Origin: Blakeslea trispora
Taxonomy: Eukaryota > Mucoromycota > Mucoromycetes > Mucorales > Choanephoraceae
Assembly: GCA_025331445.1 (NCBI GenBank)
Contig: JAIWNE010000025.1
Span: 186,001-250,000 of the forward strand
DNA: 64,000 bases
Direction of reading: 5' to 3'
Of the stretch, positions 12,483 through 24,265 are shown piece by piece. Numbering within the stretch: the stretch's first letter is position 1; every line of letters starts with the position of its first letter. A program made the translations under genes and the position numbers. Below the pieces are notes generated by a model, which did no database searches, was not told where the DNA came from, and saw nothing but the letters and a program-made list of their open reading frames with translations.

Positions 12483-13643
12483 ATGAGTAGCACATTCACT
12501 CTTCGATCTCTGAGCAGCTCGTTTAATCGATTTCCTTTGCGTCAGCTATTTTCACCTACAGAATTAGATAATGATTTGACATATATCGACAAGACATATT
12601 ATGCATCGACTTTGCTTCCGAGTTTTCACTCATCAAATCTGTATACAGACAGTAGCGGCATTAAGTCATCAGATGAGAAACAGCTTTCACTGAGTCTTCA
12701 ATCTTTGGCACTCAACAAGACAGTAAATTTCGTGAAATCAATTTCACATCTTGATCTGTAAATAACATTACTTATTGGAACTCATAATTCAACTTCTAAT
12801 GACATCTGATCTTTGCTTTTTTTTTTCTCCTCTTTTTTTTTTTACGTTTCTTTTAGAAGGAACATTGGATTATTCACCTTGCCAAATCAAGTGTCATTGC
12901 TAACTCGTCTCACTTTGCTTGATCTTTCGCACAACAAGCTAGAAAAGCTACCATCATCTATGGATCAACTTAAGAACTTGAGGCATCTAAATTTATCACA
13001 CAACGAACTGTATCAAATACCATCTAGCATATATTTTTTAGAAAAACTCAATCATTTGGATGTCTCGTTTAATCCATTCAAACAAATACCGGCAAACATA
13101 GCATGTTTAATCAATCTTTCATTTCTTGATCTATCCAACACAAATATATACTCAATCCCAGTAGAATTACTTCGATTGTCCATGACAATGATCCGGATTG
13201 ATGGTTGCAGTCATATTCTCGATCGCTCAACAGAGTTCAACCACGAATTGACGCATAATCCAGTCAGTCTTTTTGAGACATGTGCACGAAGCATCATGCG
13301 GCCCATTCTTTATGATCTAACAATGAAAAAGAAGCGGAAAAAGCAAGAAGAGTTTCTCTTAAAGCATGTAGACCTTAAACGCATCCCTGATCACATCCAT
13401 TCATATTTATCTCAGCCCAAAGCTTGTTCTTCATGTGGAGGTCCTTATTATCAGTCTTATGTTATTCGATATCGTATCGTTCAGAGACAAGACGAGTTAT
13501 GGATACCAGTAGAATACAGAATGTGTTCAGCTCATTGGAACACAGAGAGCGATCGCATCTTATCACTTTTTACCAACAAACCCCATTCATATTTGCCAGC
13601 CTCCTCAGAGCACTGCTCGTTTGAGCTAACTCCACCAACTTGA
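12483..13643 (+). CDS. Leucine-rich repeat protein with C-terminal Cys-containing domain
   Basis: Two exons (12483-12757 and 12857-13643; intron 99 nt) give 353 residues. After a Ser-rich start, the junction reads into a run of typical 23-residue LRRs (LTLLDLSHNKLEKLP, LRHLNLSHNELYQIP, LNHLDVSFNPFKQIP, LSFLDLSNTNIYSIP) spanning roughly residues 95-205. A basic segment (KKKRKKQEE) follows, then a C-terminal region with CSSCGGPYY (Cys 282 and 285) and a later Cys-His pair (MCSAHW), possibly a small metal-binding unit. Similar LRR-plus-Cys proteins occur in other fungi, but no named function is recognised. The LRRs suggest a protein-binding role. Only 159 bases separate it from the upstream gene, on the same strand. 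Confidence 0.75.
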
Positions 13644-15106
13644 CACACAAAAAAAAAAGCCAAAGCTTACGTGTATGTATTATTTAGATTAATTAAAATA
13701 AAGTTTTAATATAGTTAACCTTTTTGTAACTATATGTTTATTTCATAAAGTTACCGAGGCACAGTTTGATACAACTCTTCGGGACTTCTTGTTTCATGGC
13801 TCTCATCAAGAAAATGATATGTAGTGCTTTGAACGTTACCTTTTGAGTTTGCATCAAAACTTGTTGTTTTATGCACTGCTTACAATTTCTATTTTACTGA
13901 GGCATATTTGTAATAGCTTAGCTAGTATTCGAATTTCATTATTTGGCACAAATCAACAAACATTGATATTCAGAGACCTGACTAAATTGAATGATCCCTA
14001 TGTGTTTTTCTTGCTTTTTTTTTTCTGAATAGACAAGAAGAAATAGCAGGTTGGCATTTACAAAAATTAGATTCCCTTTTTTAGAATTCCTTTTTAAGGA
14101 CATTGTTTCCATCAGATATGAAAATCCATTTATTTTTTGAACTCATCTATTTTTTTTTTATCGATAAAGGATTGTCTTTACCAACTCGATGCCATAATCT
14201 CACAAGTACGGGCAATGATCTATGTATAGTATAGCCGTTTATCATGAAAATAAGGAATTGGCACTACTAGCAATAATCTTTCTGTAAAGCACAGGCATTC
14301 ATTTCACGAACCATCTAATGATGGCAGTCTGATACCCTGGACCAACCGAATAAAACCTCAAGTTCTAAACGCAAGTTACATTAGCATACATTTCTCTAAT
14401 AATGTAGCTCTTAATATAAAACAGGTATTACTGTTGGCCATCTTGATAGCATATCAATTTAGATCGAATCCCCTAGTGCAAGATTTTTGTTGTTGAAGAC
14501 AACGACTCTATCATGTTTGATGTTTATTGTGGCAGTAGCAGGTATGCACTTGAAATCCTCTTTTCTTTTCTCCCTCTCCATGTTGAAATTCACACGTATA
14601 ATTTATATGTATTTGACTTTTTTTATTTTACAGCAATCAATGGATTACAAATTTCTCAATTACTCTACATTAATGAACTACTGCGAGTTCAACGCTAGAG
14701 AGTATAGAGTAAGCATTAAAAAGAAAACAATGATTATAAACAATGTTTTTTGTTTCAAAAATTAGACAAAGACAGCTTAGAATTGAATATTCCCATTGAC
14801 TACCTTCAGATGATATAAGCTGTAGGGTCATCTCTCGATTAGAAGAAACAAGTAAAATCATTTATTTGTTCTTTGACTCTCACGCCATTCACTCTTTTCG
14901 GAGAAAAGAAAATAAGCTCAAATATTGCATATCCAATAGCCAAGTAATCTCTTCCTCGGTAGCATGTAGACAAGGGGTTACAATTGTACAGTTACACTGA
15001 AATTGTTCCAGTCTTTTTTGAATTATTCTTTATTTTTATTTTTAAACTTTTTTTTTTAATCTTGTTTTTTTCTTTAATCTTTAAACTCTGAAAAGGGACC
15101 TGCGTA
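13644..15106. other. Intergenic region
   Basis: AT-rich, with no supported gene. At 14513-14698 two short open stretches are separated by a plausible intron (GTATGC donor near 14541, TTTTACAG acceptor near 14634). The joined product is tiny and unrecognised, with no clear start. The segment before 15107 is T-rich and probably the leader of the Zn2Cys6 gene. Confidence 0.4.
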
Positions 15107-17739
15107 ATGTATTTTGACAATACTCCAATTCAGAAACAGGCTCGACCGTTTATCTATATCCAATATCCCCATGAATCGCATTCAAGCAGTAATAACAAGA
15201 GCAAACCAACAAGTGCAAATAAGCATCGACTAGAGCAGTCGTATACAGCAGATACAAACGAATCTATAGTCCTTTTGACCTCTGGTAGTAGCTTCCATAC
15301 ACACCAATTTGAAGCAAATCCAGAGGACGAGCAAAAAGGTTACCAACAAACAAACGAACAGCCAAAGAAAAAGAAGAGACAGCATGTTGGATATGCTTGC
15401 GATAAGTAAAGAATGATATTCCATTTCTCTTTTTTTTTTCTCACTCTATTCTAACTCAATATTGATCCTGAATCACTCTTTTTTTTTTTAAAAAAAAATA
15501 AAAAAGATGCAGAGAGAGGAGAGTAGGTTGTGACCGTGGAAAGCCTATTTGTGGACAGTGTAAGGATCGATATCATTGTCAGTATAGCAACCACGCTCTC
15601 AAACTGGATAATGTGTCGATGCGTCAAAGATTAGATGAGCTAGAAAACCAGGTTAGCTGGCTTACTTCTTTCGTCACCAACCTTGAACAAGAATATCGAA
15701 CAACAATGCCCCAGTTGCACACACAAACCCTTGTCACACCAAGCTCTCAAGATACTGCATCAAACAGTGAATCGTCGCTTACGGTTGTTGATCACAAGCA
15801 GAATACAGAAGGCCCCAGTGTCTATGAGTGGGCTATTCAAACAGGCTGGCCTGTTATTGAAAACGCAAATGGTATGAAAACCATCCTTACAAAAATTACC
15901 AGTTTTCAGGACCTCAATAGAGCATTGAGGACAACGGTCGAAACAATTTACAATTTGAAAGGAAATCCCATCTATCGACATCCTTCATCTAGTTCATTTA
16001 AACTCAATACGCCCAACTCAAACATGATCCACCTGGACTTGAATCAAACAAATGTGTCAAAAAGTAATCGTCTCTCGATCTCAGAGGATACCTCAACTCC
16101 TGGCAAGGAACACAGCTTCACTCTCTTTGAAAGCCTCAACAGATACACAAGATCCACCGGCCTCAAAAACCATGTAGAATCAGCCGGGACTAACGATGAT
16201 CGTTACCTGGAAACAGATGTGATGACTCGCTTAATTTATCAGCATCACAAATGCGGCTTCCCAATCCTTGTCAGTCCTTCAAACTTTGAAGATCTCTATC
16301 GACAAGGGCAGCTAAAGCCACTTGTCCTGTCCTCGGTCTTTTCTCATTCTGTTCCACATGCATGTATATATCACCCTCACCTTGCACAAATACAAAACTT
16401 TCGCGAACTCGGCAATCGGTTCTATAATCATTCTCATGACTTGTTAGGCATTGATGAGCCAGCCAGTTTGTCCAACATTCACCAGAGGACACTTTTGATC
16501 ACATATGATCTGGATCTAGGAAGAGTGAAGCGCGCCTTTGTGCAGATTGGTATTGCGATACGTATGTGCTTTATGCTCAATCTTCACCGACCGGAAGGAT
16601 ATGTTTCATGCGAATCTGCTCATAAAAGAGAACAGGCAAAAAGAATCTTTTGGACAGTTTGGTTCTATGATAGTATGGTAATGTAATTTTTTTTATCAAC
16701 TCATTTGTCATCATGTATTAATCAATATTTCCTTCTTGATACAGGTTCCACATTTGTTTCACGATCAATTTTCAGCCATCAAGTTGAACCAGATATTAAT
16801 CGAACTTCCTACACCTTTACCGGAATTTAGTCAATTTGAGATTGATCAAACCAACTTTGCCATCAATCTGATCAACATACGAAAAATAGCAGCAGCTCTT
16901 TCGGAGGAATCATGCAGGTTAAAGCCTCGTTCACTGGTTGAAACATTCAAAGGAAAGTTATGGCGTTTTTATCAAAAGTTACCGAAAGTTGCACAATTTG
17001 GATGCATCCATCAGATCAGTTTTCTCAATGGTGCATCAATTTGGGTCAGACGTACCTATTTTTGTGTCTTGTTGGATTATTGTCAATGTTGGATAAGTAT
17101 GTACAGAGGATTATTACCATCAGCAGCACACTCTATTGATGAGCCGCTGACTGAGTCAGAAGAAGAAGCTATGCTTCATACATCGCAAGCAGCCACTGCT
17201 ATTGTTCAACTATTTGAAGCTTGGTTTCAATGCTCCAAACAATCTGAAGAAGGATTTGATTGCTTCTTTAGACCCTATTTATACCATTTTATGAGTGCCA
17301 AAAATGTTTTCACTGTAAGTTTATGCGATGGATAGAAAGAAAGGAGGGGGGGAACTCATGTCTCTTTTTTTTTTAGTCTAACGTATCACAGTACGGAAGA
17401 TCTCCAGCACTTGTTTATCTCAGTCGTGCTTACCTAGTACTCATGCTACGTTTATACCAAACAACACCAACACGAAGATCATTTGATGAAAGCCACCTTG
17501 AGAAATCATTCATGAGCTTTCTGGAGGCTTATCAAATTAGTGAGAACGAAATAGCCTACCAAAACTTGATTCATGAAGCTTTATTAGATAACTCGGATGC
17601 TGATAGTGGTTGGAGCATCTTTTCACATCAGCTAAACTATTCATCTGAAGAAATGATTGGAGAAGATGTTTATCTTGTTGCTACATCCACACCAAATGAT
17701 ACTAATTCCAGATCTTCTAGCTCATCATTTTATGAATAG
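15107..17739 (+). CDS. Zn2Cys6 fungal-type transcription factor
   Basis: Four exons (15107-15405, 15507-16677, 16745-17314, 17377-17739) encode 800 residues. The N-terminal ~95 residues are polar and end in a basic PKKKKRQ stretch that may act in nuclear import. The binuclear zinc cluster follows with Cys at 98, 101, 108, 115, 118 and 124 (C-x2-C-x6-C-x6-C-x2-C-x5-C), and the first intron splits the Cys98/Cys101 pair. A short coiled coil (MRQRLDELENQVSWLTSFVTNLE) after the cluster suggests dimerisation. The middle region carries the fungal-specific transcription factor domain, including a RIFWTVWFYDSMV motif across the second intron. The C-terminus is Ser/Asp-rich. The last spacer of the zinc cluster is one residue shorter than usual. 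Target genes are unknown. Confidence 0.92.
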
Positions 17740-18565
17740 TCAACCCTCTTTGTTTTTTATGTAGGTTGTTTTGTACTTATAAAATCTATTCCCCCCCTCC
17801 ACCATTACCATCATCACCACCACCACCACCACTGTTTTTCGTTACTTACGCGTCTATTTAATCTCATCTACTTGTTTACCTTTAGCGTAATGAGAGAGTA
17901 ACCTGGAAGAGCTACATTAAGTTTGATTCCCTTGATAAGTCATCAAAAGTCTTGGTGATAAATTCTCTAAAAAGAATAATATCCAAAAAAGTGCTTGTAG
18001 TAAATTAGCTTCTCCAATACTAATTGATCATGAATTGAACTTCTTTGTTCTTATCCATCTTCCTCTTTTGAAACAAGCAGTAATAAACCAAAAAAAAAAA
18101 CAGTTCCCTGCATCAAACTAGTGCTAGTATCAAATTTCTCTGTTTGCCTTTATTACCACGTAACTTTTTTTTTCTATAGGGTGCTGCTTTTATTTTCAAC
18201 AGAAACAATATTGACCATTTATGCAAATAACAAAATGTCTCTTGTGAGCCCTTATGTTGGAAACAAAGGAATAGAGGATCGGTCAAAGCTAAAGAAAATC
18301 TTTTCTTACTGAGCAGATGATGAAAATGGTGCACCCTATTCTCTATCTACAAAAAGAACTGTGACTTGATTGGCTAGCGTGAGGAACTCTCCTTTAAGCT
18401 ACGAAATAGGGCAATTAAATTTTCAAGTTCCTTGATTTTTTTTTTCGCTCTCTTTTTTTTTTTTTCTTTTCTTTCTTTCATAAGACAAAAACCTTAAATT
18501 TAGCTCTCGAAACTAAAAAAAAAAAAGAAAGCGAGAAATCATCTCAAGTTTTGCTATTCAAATAG
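17740..18565. other. Intergenic region with CCA/CAT-type repeat
   Basis: Contains an imperfect CCA/TCA trinucleotide repeat at about 17800-17832 shortly downstream of the Zn2Cys6 gene, and a strong pyrimidine tract followed by an A-rich leader (about 18437-18565) before the next start codon. No coding frame is supported. Confidence 0.5.
17800..17832 (+). repeat. Imperfect (CCA)n microsatellite
   Basis: A run of CCA units interrupted by TTA and TCAT, preceded by a seven-C run. It lies in the 3' flank of the transcription-factor gene. Confidence 0.8.
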
Positions 18566-21540
18566 ATGGAGGAGGACTGGGATTTAGTCGATTCATTGAG
18601 CTCACCTCAACTCAATAGCAGAGAAAGGACCAGCAGCTCGAGGCTTTCTCTCGATTTTTCCCGTTTCGATTCAATGCCAATATCACCCTTGTTAATCCCA
18701 CATGAAGAGACCGAAGACTTATTCTGTGAAAGCCCTATACCCAGTCACGACTCCTTTTATGAACAACAAGAGGATATCTCTTCAGCAGACATTGAGAGAT
18801 TATGCATCAAAGACTATGATGAGAATACGCAAGAGGACAAAGAAAATCAAGAAGAAGAAGAAGAGATGCATTTTTCAACAAATGATGACCACATCGCAAT
18901 AGAAGATCAACAACAAGAAAAAGAAGAAGTGATGCATTTAAAGTCAAATGACAATCTTATCACAATAGAAAAGGACACACAAGCAAATGATGACGACACA
19001 ATAGACGACAACAATGAATCAAACAGCCATTGTTGTGATATATATCCAGTAGATAAAGATGAAAAAACTCACTTTGATTTCCTTTTTACTTCTTTTGTGG
19101 ACCCAATTAAGTCAACTATTCCTGAAGAAACAACAAGGGAGTCTTACGCTGATAAAAGTGCTTCTTGGAAAAACACAACCACAGGATCCTCTGTACCTTT
19201 TATGATGCCAACCTCGCCTAATTCGCCTGAAATCCACCCTACATCTACAAGTTTCATACCACCTTTTAATTTTGCACAGCAACTAACACCATTTGAGGAA
19301 ATCAAAATTAAGCAAAACTTTGAAGTTTTACAACATCAGGTCAACAGTCGACCCTCTGTTGAAACCGAAAAGAAAGAAGACGAAAGAACAATAAAGCCTT
19401 TGAAGAAACGTATACCAAACCTATCTGTTCAATCTTTATCTTCCTTTGCTTCCTCACCAAAGAAAGCACCCTTTCTTACTGTTCATCAGCCTTTTTCTTT
19501 TGATATCTCGCCTGTAGACAACTCACCAGAAGAACTGGAAGAAGACCCCTTGTCTGTACAAAGAGAAATTGCTGAATGCTTTACATTTGCACCTGCCCAT
19601 TCAAAGTCACCTCAAACTGATTCTCATGAGCATGGATTGGCCACCCTCTTGTTTGAACTTGAAACACATTGTCCTATTGCTTCTGAATGGTATCGACTGA
19701 CAAAGCTAAACTTGAGTCGACAAAATCTGAACAGTATTCAATCCTTAGAAAACTGTTTTCCTTACCTTGAAACTCTTCAAATGTAACTATCATTTTTTCA
19801 TTTTTTTTTTGACAACAATGAAAATCAAATAGCTTGTATTAAGCCTCTCTTTCTTTTTTTCTCCACCGAAAAAAAAAACACGCATATAATTATCAGATCT
19901 CATAATCAACTAAAGACAATAACTGGCTTACCTTCTTCTTTGATATATCTATATGCTTCTCATAACAAGTAAAAATCAGTTGTATCTAGCTTTATACTGC
20001 AGCTATCTATCATTACTAACTAACATTCTATTTGATTACTATAGGCTTTCAGAGATTGATGTGTATAAGCTTGACAGATTACAATGTTTGGACGTATCTA
20101 ACAATTCGATCACAGCCTTTGAGGATATGTCATGCATGAAATCGTTGCGGAAATTGGATGCCAGCCACAATGCCATCACTTCATGCAAAGCATTTCAAAA
20201 TCTATCTGGCCTTGTTCAATTGTCTTTAAAGGCAAATTGTCTTCGACGATTGATTAACTTTGAATCGATTATCAGGTAGAGAGACAACCCATTGCTATTT
20301 TAGAGTAAACCAATTCATGCTCTATCTATTTAGCGACAACCAATTGGAAAGCCTGGATGTCTCTTTTAATCGAATTGAATGCCTTGAAGCTGTTGAAAAT
20401 TTAGATCATTTACGAGATCTCAATGCAAGTATGTACAAAATAACACTGTTCTGCTTATGTGATTTGTCATTCACTTAGTCTATTTCCTTCTTCTTCTTTT
20501 GATTGCAATAGGCTATAACGATATTCAATATATTCAATTAAGCAAACCCATGAAGCGTCTGTGCAAACTCCAACTGAGTTTTAATAGACTGAAATCGTTT
20601 GACATGGCCTTATTCCCGGATCTTCGAATACTTTACCTAGATGACAATCAAATACAGCGCATCATTGGTATTGTATCCACTGTCCTTTTACATTCGTTTT
20701 CCATCCGAGATCAAGGAAATCAGCCCATGTAAGCAAAGAGCGGGGAGGAGGAGGGAAATGATGAAGACATACATTGAACCTTTGGTCCTGACTTACATTT
20801 ACAATTAGAGAATACAACGTTCAATGTCTACGAGGCACACAGAAACTCTATCTATCGGGTAGTCCCTTTCAAAACATAAGACAGATGGTCGATTTCTATT
20901 CTCTGGAATACCTTGAATTATGTTCAGCAGGACTTGAGCAACTTCCCTCCGATTTTAGCAAACATGTGCCTAATCTTTCTGTCTTGAATTTGAGCATGAA
21001 TCGTTTAACAGATATTCGACCTTTACGTAAACTTCGATACCTAAAGCGATTAGTCTTGATTGATAATTGTTTGATCAGTTTAAATGAAGTGATTCAGGTA
21101 GTGCAGTATATGAGGCAACTCCATTATTTAGATTTAAGGTATGTATAGATACATTAAGTGTCTTTATCAAACAAACTTATTTTTTTTTTTGCAATAGACA
21201 AAATCCAATGTCCAGTAATATCTATCCACCCTTAAACACTCATCCTTTACCTAGTCTACATGGTAAAGAAAGAGTGTCACCTTATATCTCTCTTACACAA
21301 TATGATGAATGGGTTATGAAAGATGCAGATTTCTATGATTGTCTCTCTGATCATTGGAAAACACGAAGAAAGGTGTATCGAGCCCTTTTTATACAAAAGT
21401 GTCCTCGACTCATAGAACTGGACCAGATTAAGATTGAACCTACTGATCGCATTGAAGGTGATGATGTAATCAATCAGTTTCGTAGAACACAAACACCACA
21501 TACCTTGAGTTCGAATGGGTCATTTTCATATCCACATTAA
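18566..21540 (+). CDS. Nud1/Cdc11-like leucine-rich repeat scaffold (mitotic exit / septation network)
   Basis: In yeasts this protein sits at the spindle pole body and anchors the mitotic exit (Nud1) or septation initiation (Cdc11) network. Seven exons (18566-19782, 19897-19968, 20045-20275, 20334-20428, 20512-20728, 20809-21138, 21198-21540) give 834 residues. The first ~385 residues are acidic, Ser/Pro-rich and probably disordered, with several SP/TP sites. A degenerate LRR array follows, with units such as LQCLDVSNNSITAFEDM, LESLDVSFNRIECLEAV and LRILYLDDNQIQRIIG. It then shows the family-typical SIRDQGNQP turn and the conserved C-terminal stretch YDEWVMKDADFYDCL...KVYRALFIQKCPRLIELD. Every junction preserves the LRR register, which supports the splice model. 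The family call is strong from the LRR and C-terminal pattern; which network it serves in this organism is inference. Confidence 0.82.
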
Positions 21541-21706
21541 AATTAACTATACAATAAAACACATGCTTTAACAAATACTAGTGTATTCGGTCTCTCTCTC
21601 TTTTTTTTTTGGAAAAAATAGACAAGCACTAGGCTTTATTTAGAATAAACAAATAATCATGAGAAAAAAAAATGATACAGATATACAAGGAAGGAATTGA
21701 ACTATT

Positions 21707-21991
21707 TTACTTGGAGGTTTGTTGAAGATCCTTGGGTTGACATCCTTGGGGATATTTAGGTGCAGAGTTGTGGCTAAAACTAACACCATTGTCACGACGC
21801 CAAAGGTATTCAGCTTGCTTGTGGGATGGCCAATCATGATCAGGTAAGACAGTGCTTGAACGTCTTCTAGCATACTGATGAGGGGTGACAGTAGCATTGT
21901 CTATATCCGAATTCATTGAATTCCTACGATTAACATAGTAAGCAGTGGCACCAGCAGCACCTAAAGAGAAAAATGTAACAGGACCAGGCAT
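21707..21991 (-). CDS. Small membrane-anchored hypothetical protein
   Basis: A single-exon 94-residue protein starts at 21991. A hydrophobic segment lies at residues 3-20 (GPVTFFSLGAAGATAYYV), followed by a basic stretch (NRRN) and a polar tail with PHQYARRRSS and WPSHKQAEYLWRRDNG. The pattern of a short N-terminal helix plus basic flank fits a signal-anchored organellar (perhaps mitochondrial) protein, but no family is recognised. It is convergent with the LRR scaffold gene, 166 bases away. Confidence 0.6.
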   Translation of the reverse strand: MPGPVTFFSLGAAGATAYYVNRRNSMNSDIDNATVTPHQYARRRSSTVLPDHDWPSHKQAEYLWRRDNGVSFSHNSAPKYPQGCQPKDLQQTSK

Positions 21992-22622
21992 AGTAATTTA
22001 AATGATTTATTATATGAAAATATCGACAGGAGAGCGGTCAAAAAGAAGAGTTGAAGCTAGGTTTATATAGACCTATTTTTCTTTTTGGGAAACCGAGAAA
22101 CCAATTCAAAAAAAAATCAAGCTAAACTGTGTCAGGTTACACTTGCCGAAATTCATGCAGAATCACACCAATTAGATAAAGATATACTCAAAAAGTTTCA
22201 TCAAGAGTTTTAGCCATCAATGGCTAATGTTCTTTGAAAGCTAGAGATGCAATAGTCCGAGTTGCTTTGATGGTGATGGAAAGACAAGGGCTACAGAACG
22301 ATGCTCATTTGACTAGTTGAATGCACTATTTTCTCGAATAGCAAGAGTCGTTTTACGGGTAAAACTCTTCAATGTATTTCTGTTTATTAAATTTCCTCAT
22401 TAAGGCGAGATTGTTGGTTTCGTCATGATCGTTTGTCTGCACACACACGCTTTGTTGATACACGAGAAAATCATCTCTGTTTCTTAGATACAGAAAGAAA
22501 TCAAGAGAAATGTAACATATCGATGATATCCCTCTTTCGCTCCTAGTCTTTATAAGTGAAAGAAAAACAAGGGTTATTCATAGCCTCCTCCTACTCTATC
22601 GCTTCTTTCTTTCTTTCTTTTT
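21992..22622. other. Intergenic region containing the left arm of the inverted repeat
   Basis: No coding frame is supported. The notable content is the 178-bp repeat arm at 22181-22358. A CTTT-rich tract precedes 22623. Confidence 0.5.
22181..22358 (+). repeat. Left arm of a perfect 178-bp inverted repeat
   Basis: The reverse complement of this segment matches 25477-25654 base for base over 178 bases by eye; identity stops abruptly at both ends apart from one possible extra base. Within the arm lies a small stem-loop palindrome (TAGCCAT-CA-ATGGCTA). No long open frame and no terminal inverted repeat of its own is seen. The two arms enclose the BRCT and TCTP genes. It could be a short dispersed repeat, an unrecognised RNA gene present twice, or the scar of an inversion. 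Confidence 0.9.
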
Positions 22623-23969
22623 TTATTCTACTTTATTGGAGCGAAATAGGCCTGTTAATTTTCGTTTCCGCTTGATCAATGGGTTGGTATGACTACTACT
22701 ACTACTAATAGTAATATTTGAATTGTTGTGCTCATCGTGGCTAGCAGATGAATGATGTGACGGCCGATCTGTATTAGCATGGTTTACTGTTGTTGATGAT
22801 TTTTCCATTAACAAACTAGCTTCTTCTTCTGTCGATTGAGTCTTACTCTTGCCTATAGAAAAGCGTGCCTTGATTTGCTCTTTCATCTCTTTACTCGGTG
22901 CAATGACTGGGATGGTTGTTACTTTCTGTTTTTTGTTTGTATGTCGACTTGCAATAGATTCTACCGAGAGGGGAAGCGATAGTCGTGGCCGATCCACTGA
23001 TTCATCCTCTTGTTCTGCCTCTGCAATATGTCTCTTTCGGATGATGCTCTCGTTGGACTCTCGGGGAATCCAATTGCTGGTTGCAATCGTACGTCGTCTT
23101 GGCTCAATAAAGCTATTGTATTCTTCCAATCCCTCTTCATTCCCTGATTCACTTGAAGAAGATACTATTAAAAAGGGGAAAAACTTAGAATAGCGAACAA
23201 AAGAGTCCCTCAAACGAAACTTACGTGATGCCTCTAAAGCACCCAGGGCTCTTACTTTGCCTGGTTCCATCGATTTGCGTCTTTTTTTGCCTGCTAATAC
23301 TAGGCCTTGAGGTTTTTCGATAATAAAATCTTTTTCAGGCAACCTCTTCCCTTCTGTCTTACACCTTGAAATCCATAACAAGTTGATAATAAATACATTT
23401 TTACTAATGGCCTTTTTTAGTGTAGCTGGTGATCCATTCTTGAAGATCAGATGAGTAACTGAATCTATTTCTCAATGTCAGTCTCACCATGACACACATG
23501 CAGTTATGCTTGGACTTACCACTGAATGTTCTTCTGGTCTTTTAGAAGCATATAATAAGTAACCTTTTTCTTAAAAAATTTTTCTTTACTTCATACCTTT
23601 GCACCCATGGATTGTAATGACCTCTCAAAGTTTTGAGAGACATCGTCACCATCCTCTGTCCTGAATTAGTTGATAAGTTATCCAGCATGTACCAAATAAT
23701 CATAACATTTACCTCACATCCAAACAAGCAACAACACCATCTAGGATCTTGTTTGACTGAACTGTACTCTTTGCGGAATCAGATGTGTTTTTCTTTTGTT
23801 GCGGTGCAGTAGTATTGGTAGGGGTACTTGAATGTGTTCGTATATGTTGAGGTAAAAAGGAGGTGTGTTTCTTCAGATAATCACCAATACCAGTCTGCTT
23901 TGTTTTATTAGCTGCTGTCTTTCGAAAACTAGACAGACGAGAACTTGAACTAGTACTGGGTAAAACCAT
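22623..23969 (-). CDS. BRCT-domain protein, microcephalin-like
   Basis: Five exons on the minus strand (23713-23969, 23597-23660, 23520-23538, 23225-23458, 22623-23164) give 371 residues. A BRCT domain spans about residues 73-155: ILDGVVACLDVRTEDGDDVS, the Gly-Ala turn MGAK, VTHLIFKNGSPATLKKA and the Trp of NLLWISRCK. The TEDGDD signature after the first strand resembles microcephalin/MCPH1-type BRCTs. A near-consensus PCNA-binding box (Q25-x-x-I28-x-x-Y31-L32) precedes it. The C-terminal half is Ser/Thr-rich with basic patches (KRRKSMEP, IKRKRK), so a nuclear role in the DNA-damage response or chromosome condensation is plausible. One exon is only 19 nt long. Orthology to a named fungal BRCT protein is not established. 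Confidence 0.75.
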
Positions 23970-24265
23970 AATTAAGAAAAAAAGAAAAGATGTAATAAAG
24001 AGAGAAAGGAAGGGGGGTAAAAAATGAACTATAGGCTTTGGTCGCGAACCAACAATCGATTAAGAAAAAAAAAAAAAAGGCTGCCTGAGAAAAGAGCCAA
24101 TCAAAATTCATCTTTTCCGATAGAAAAAGAAAGAGAGAACAATAGAAAAGCAACAAAGGGCATAAATAGAAGGTAAAGAGGATAAACAATTGAAGACGCA
24201 TTTAATAAACATACAGATAGATAAAGAAGGCTTAAAATGAAATTCGCTTTTATTGTTCGATTGAT

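Noticed and set aside
14487..14765. Spliceable small frame
   Set aside because: Good splice sites but no start codon context, product under 60 residues and no recognisable motif.
22849..23193. Plus-strand 114-codon frame
   Set aside because: Antisense to the BRCT gene, which has consistent exon phases and a recognisable domain.
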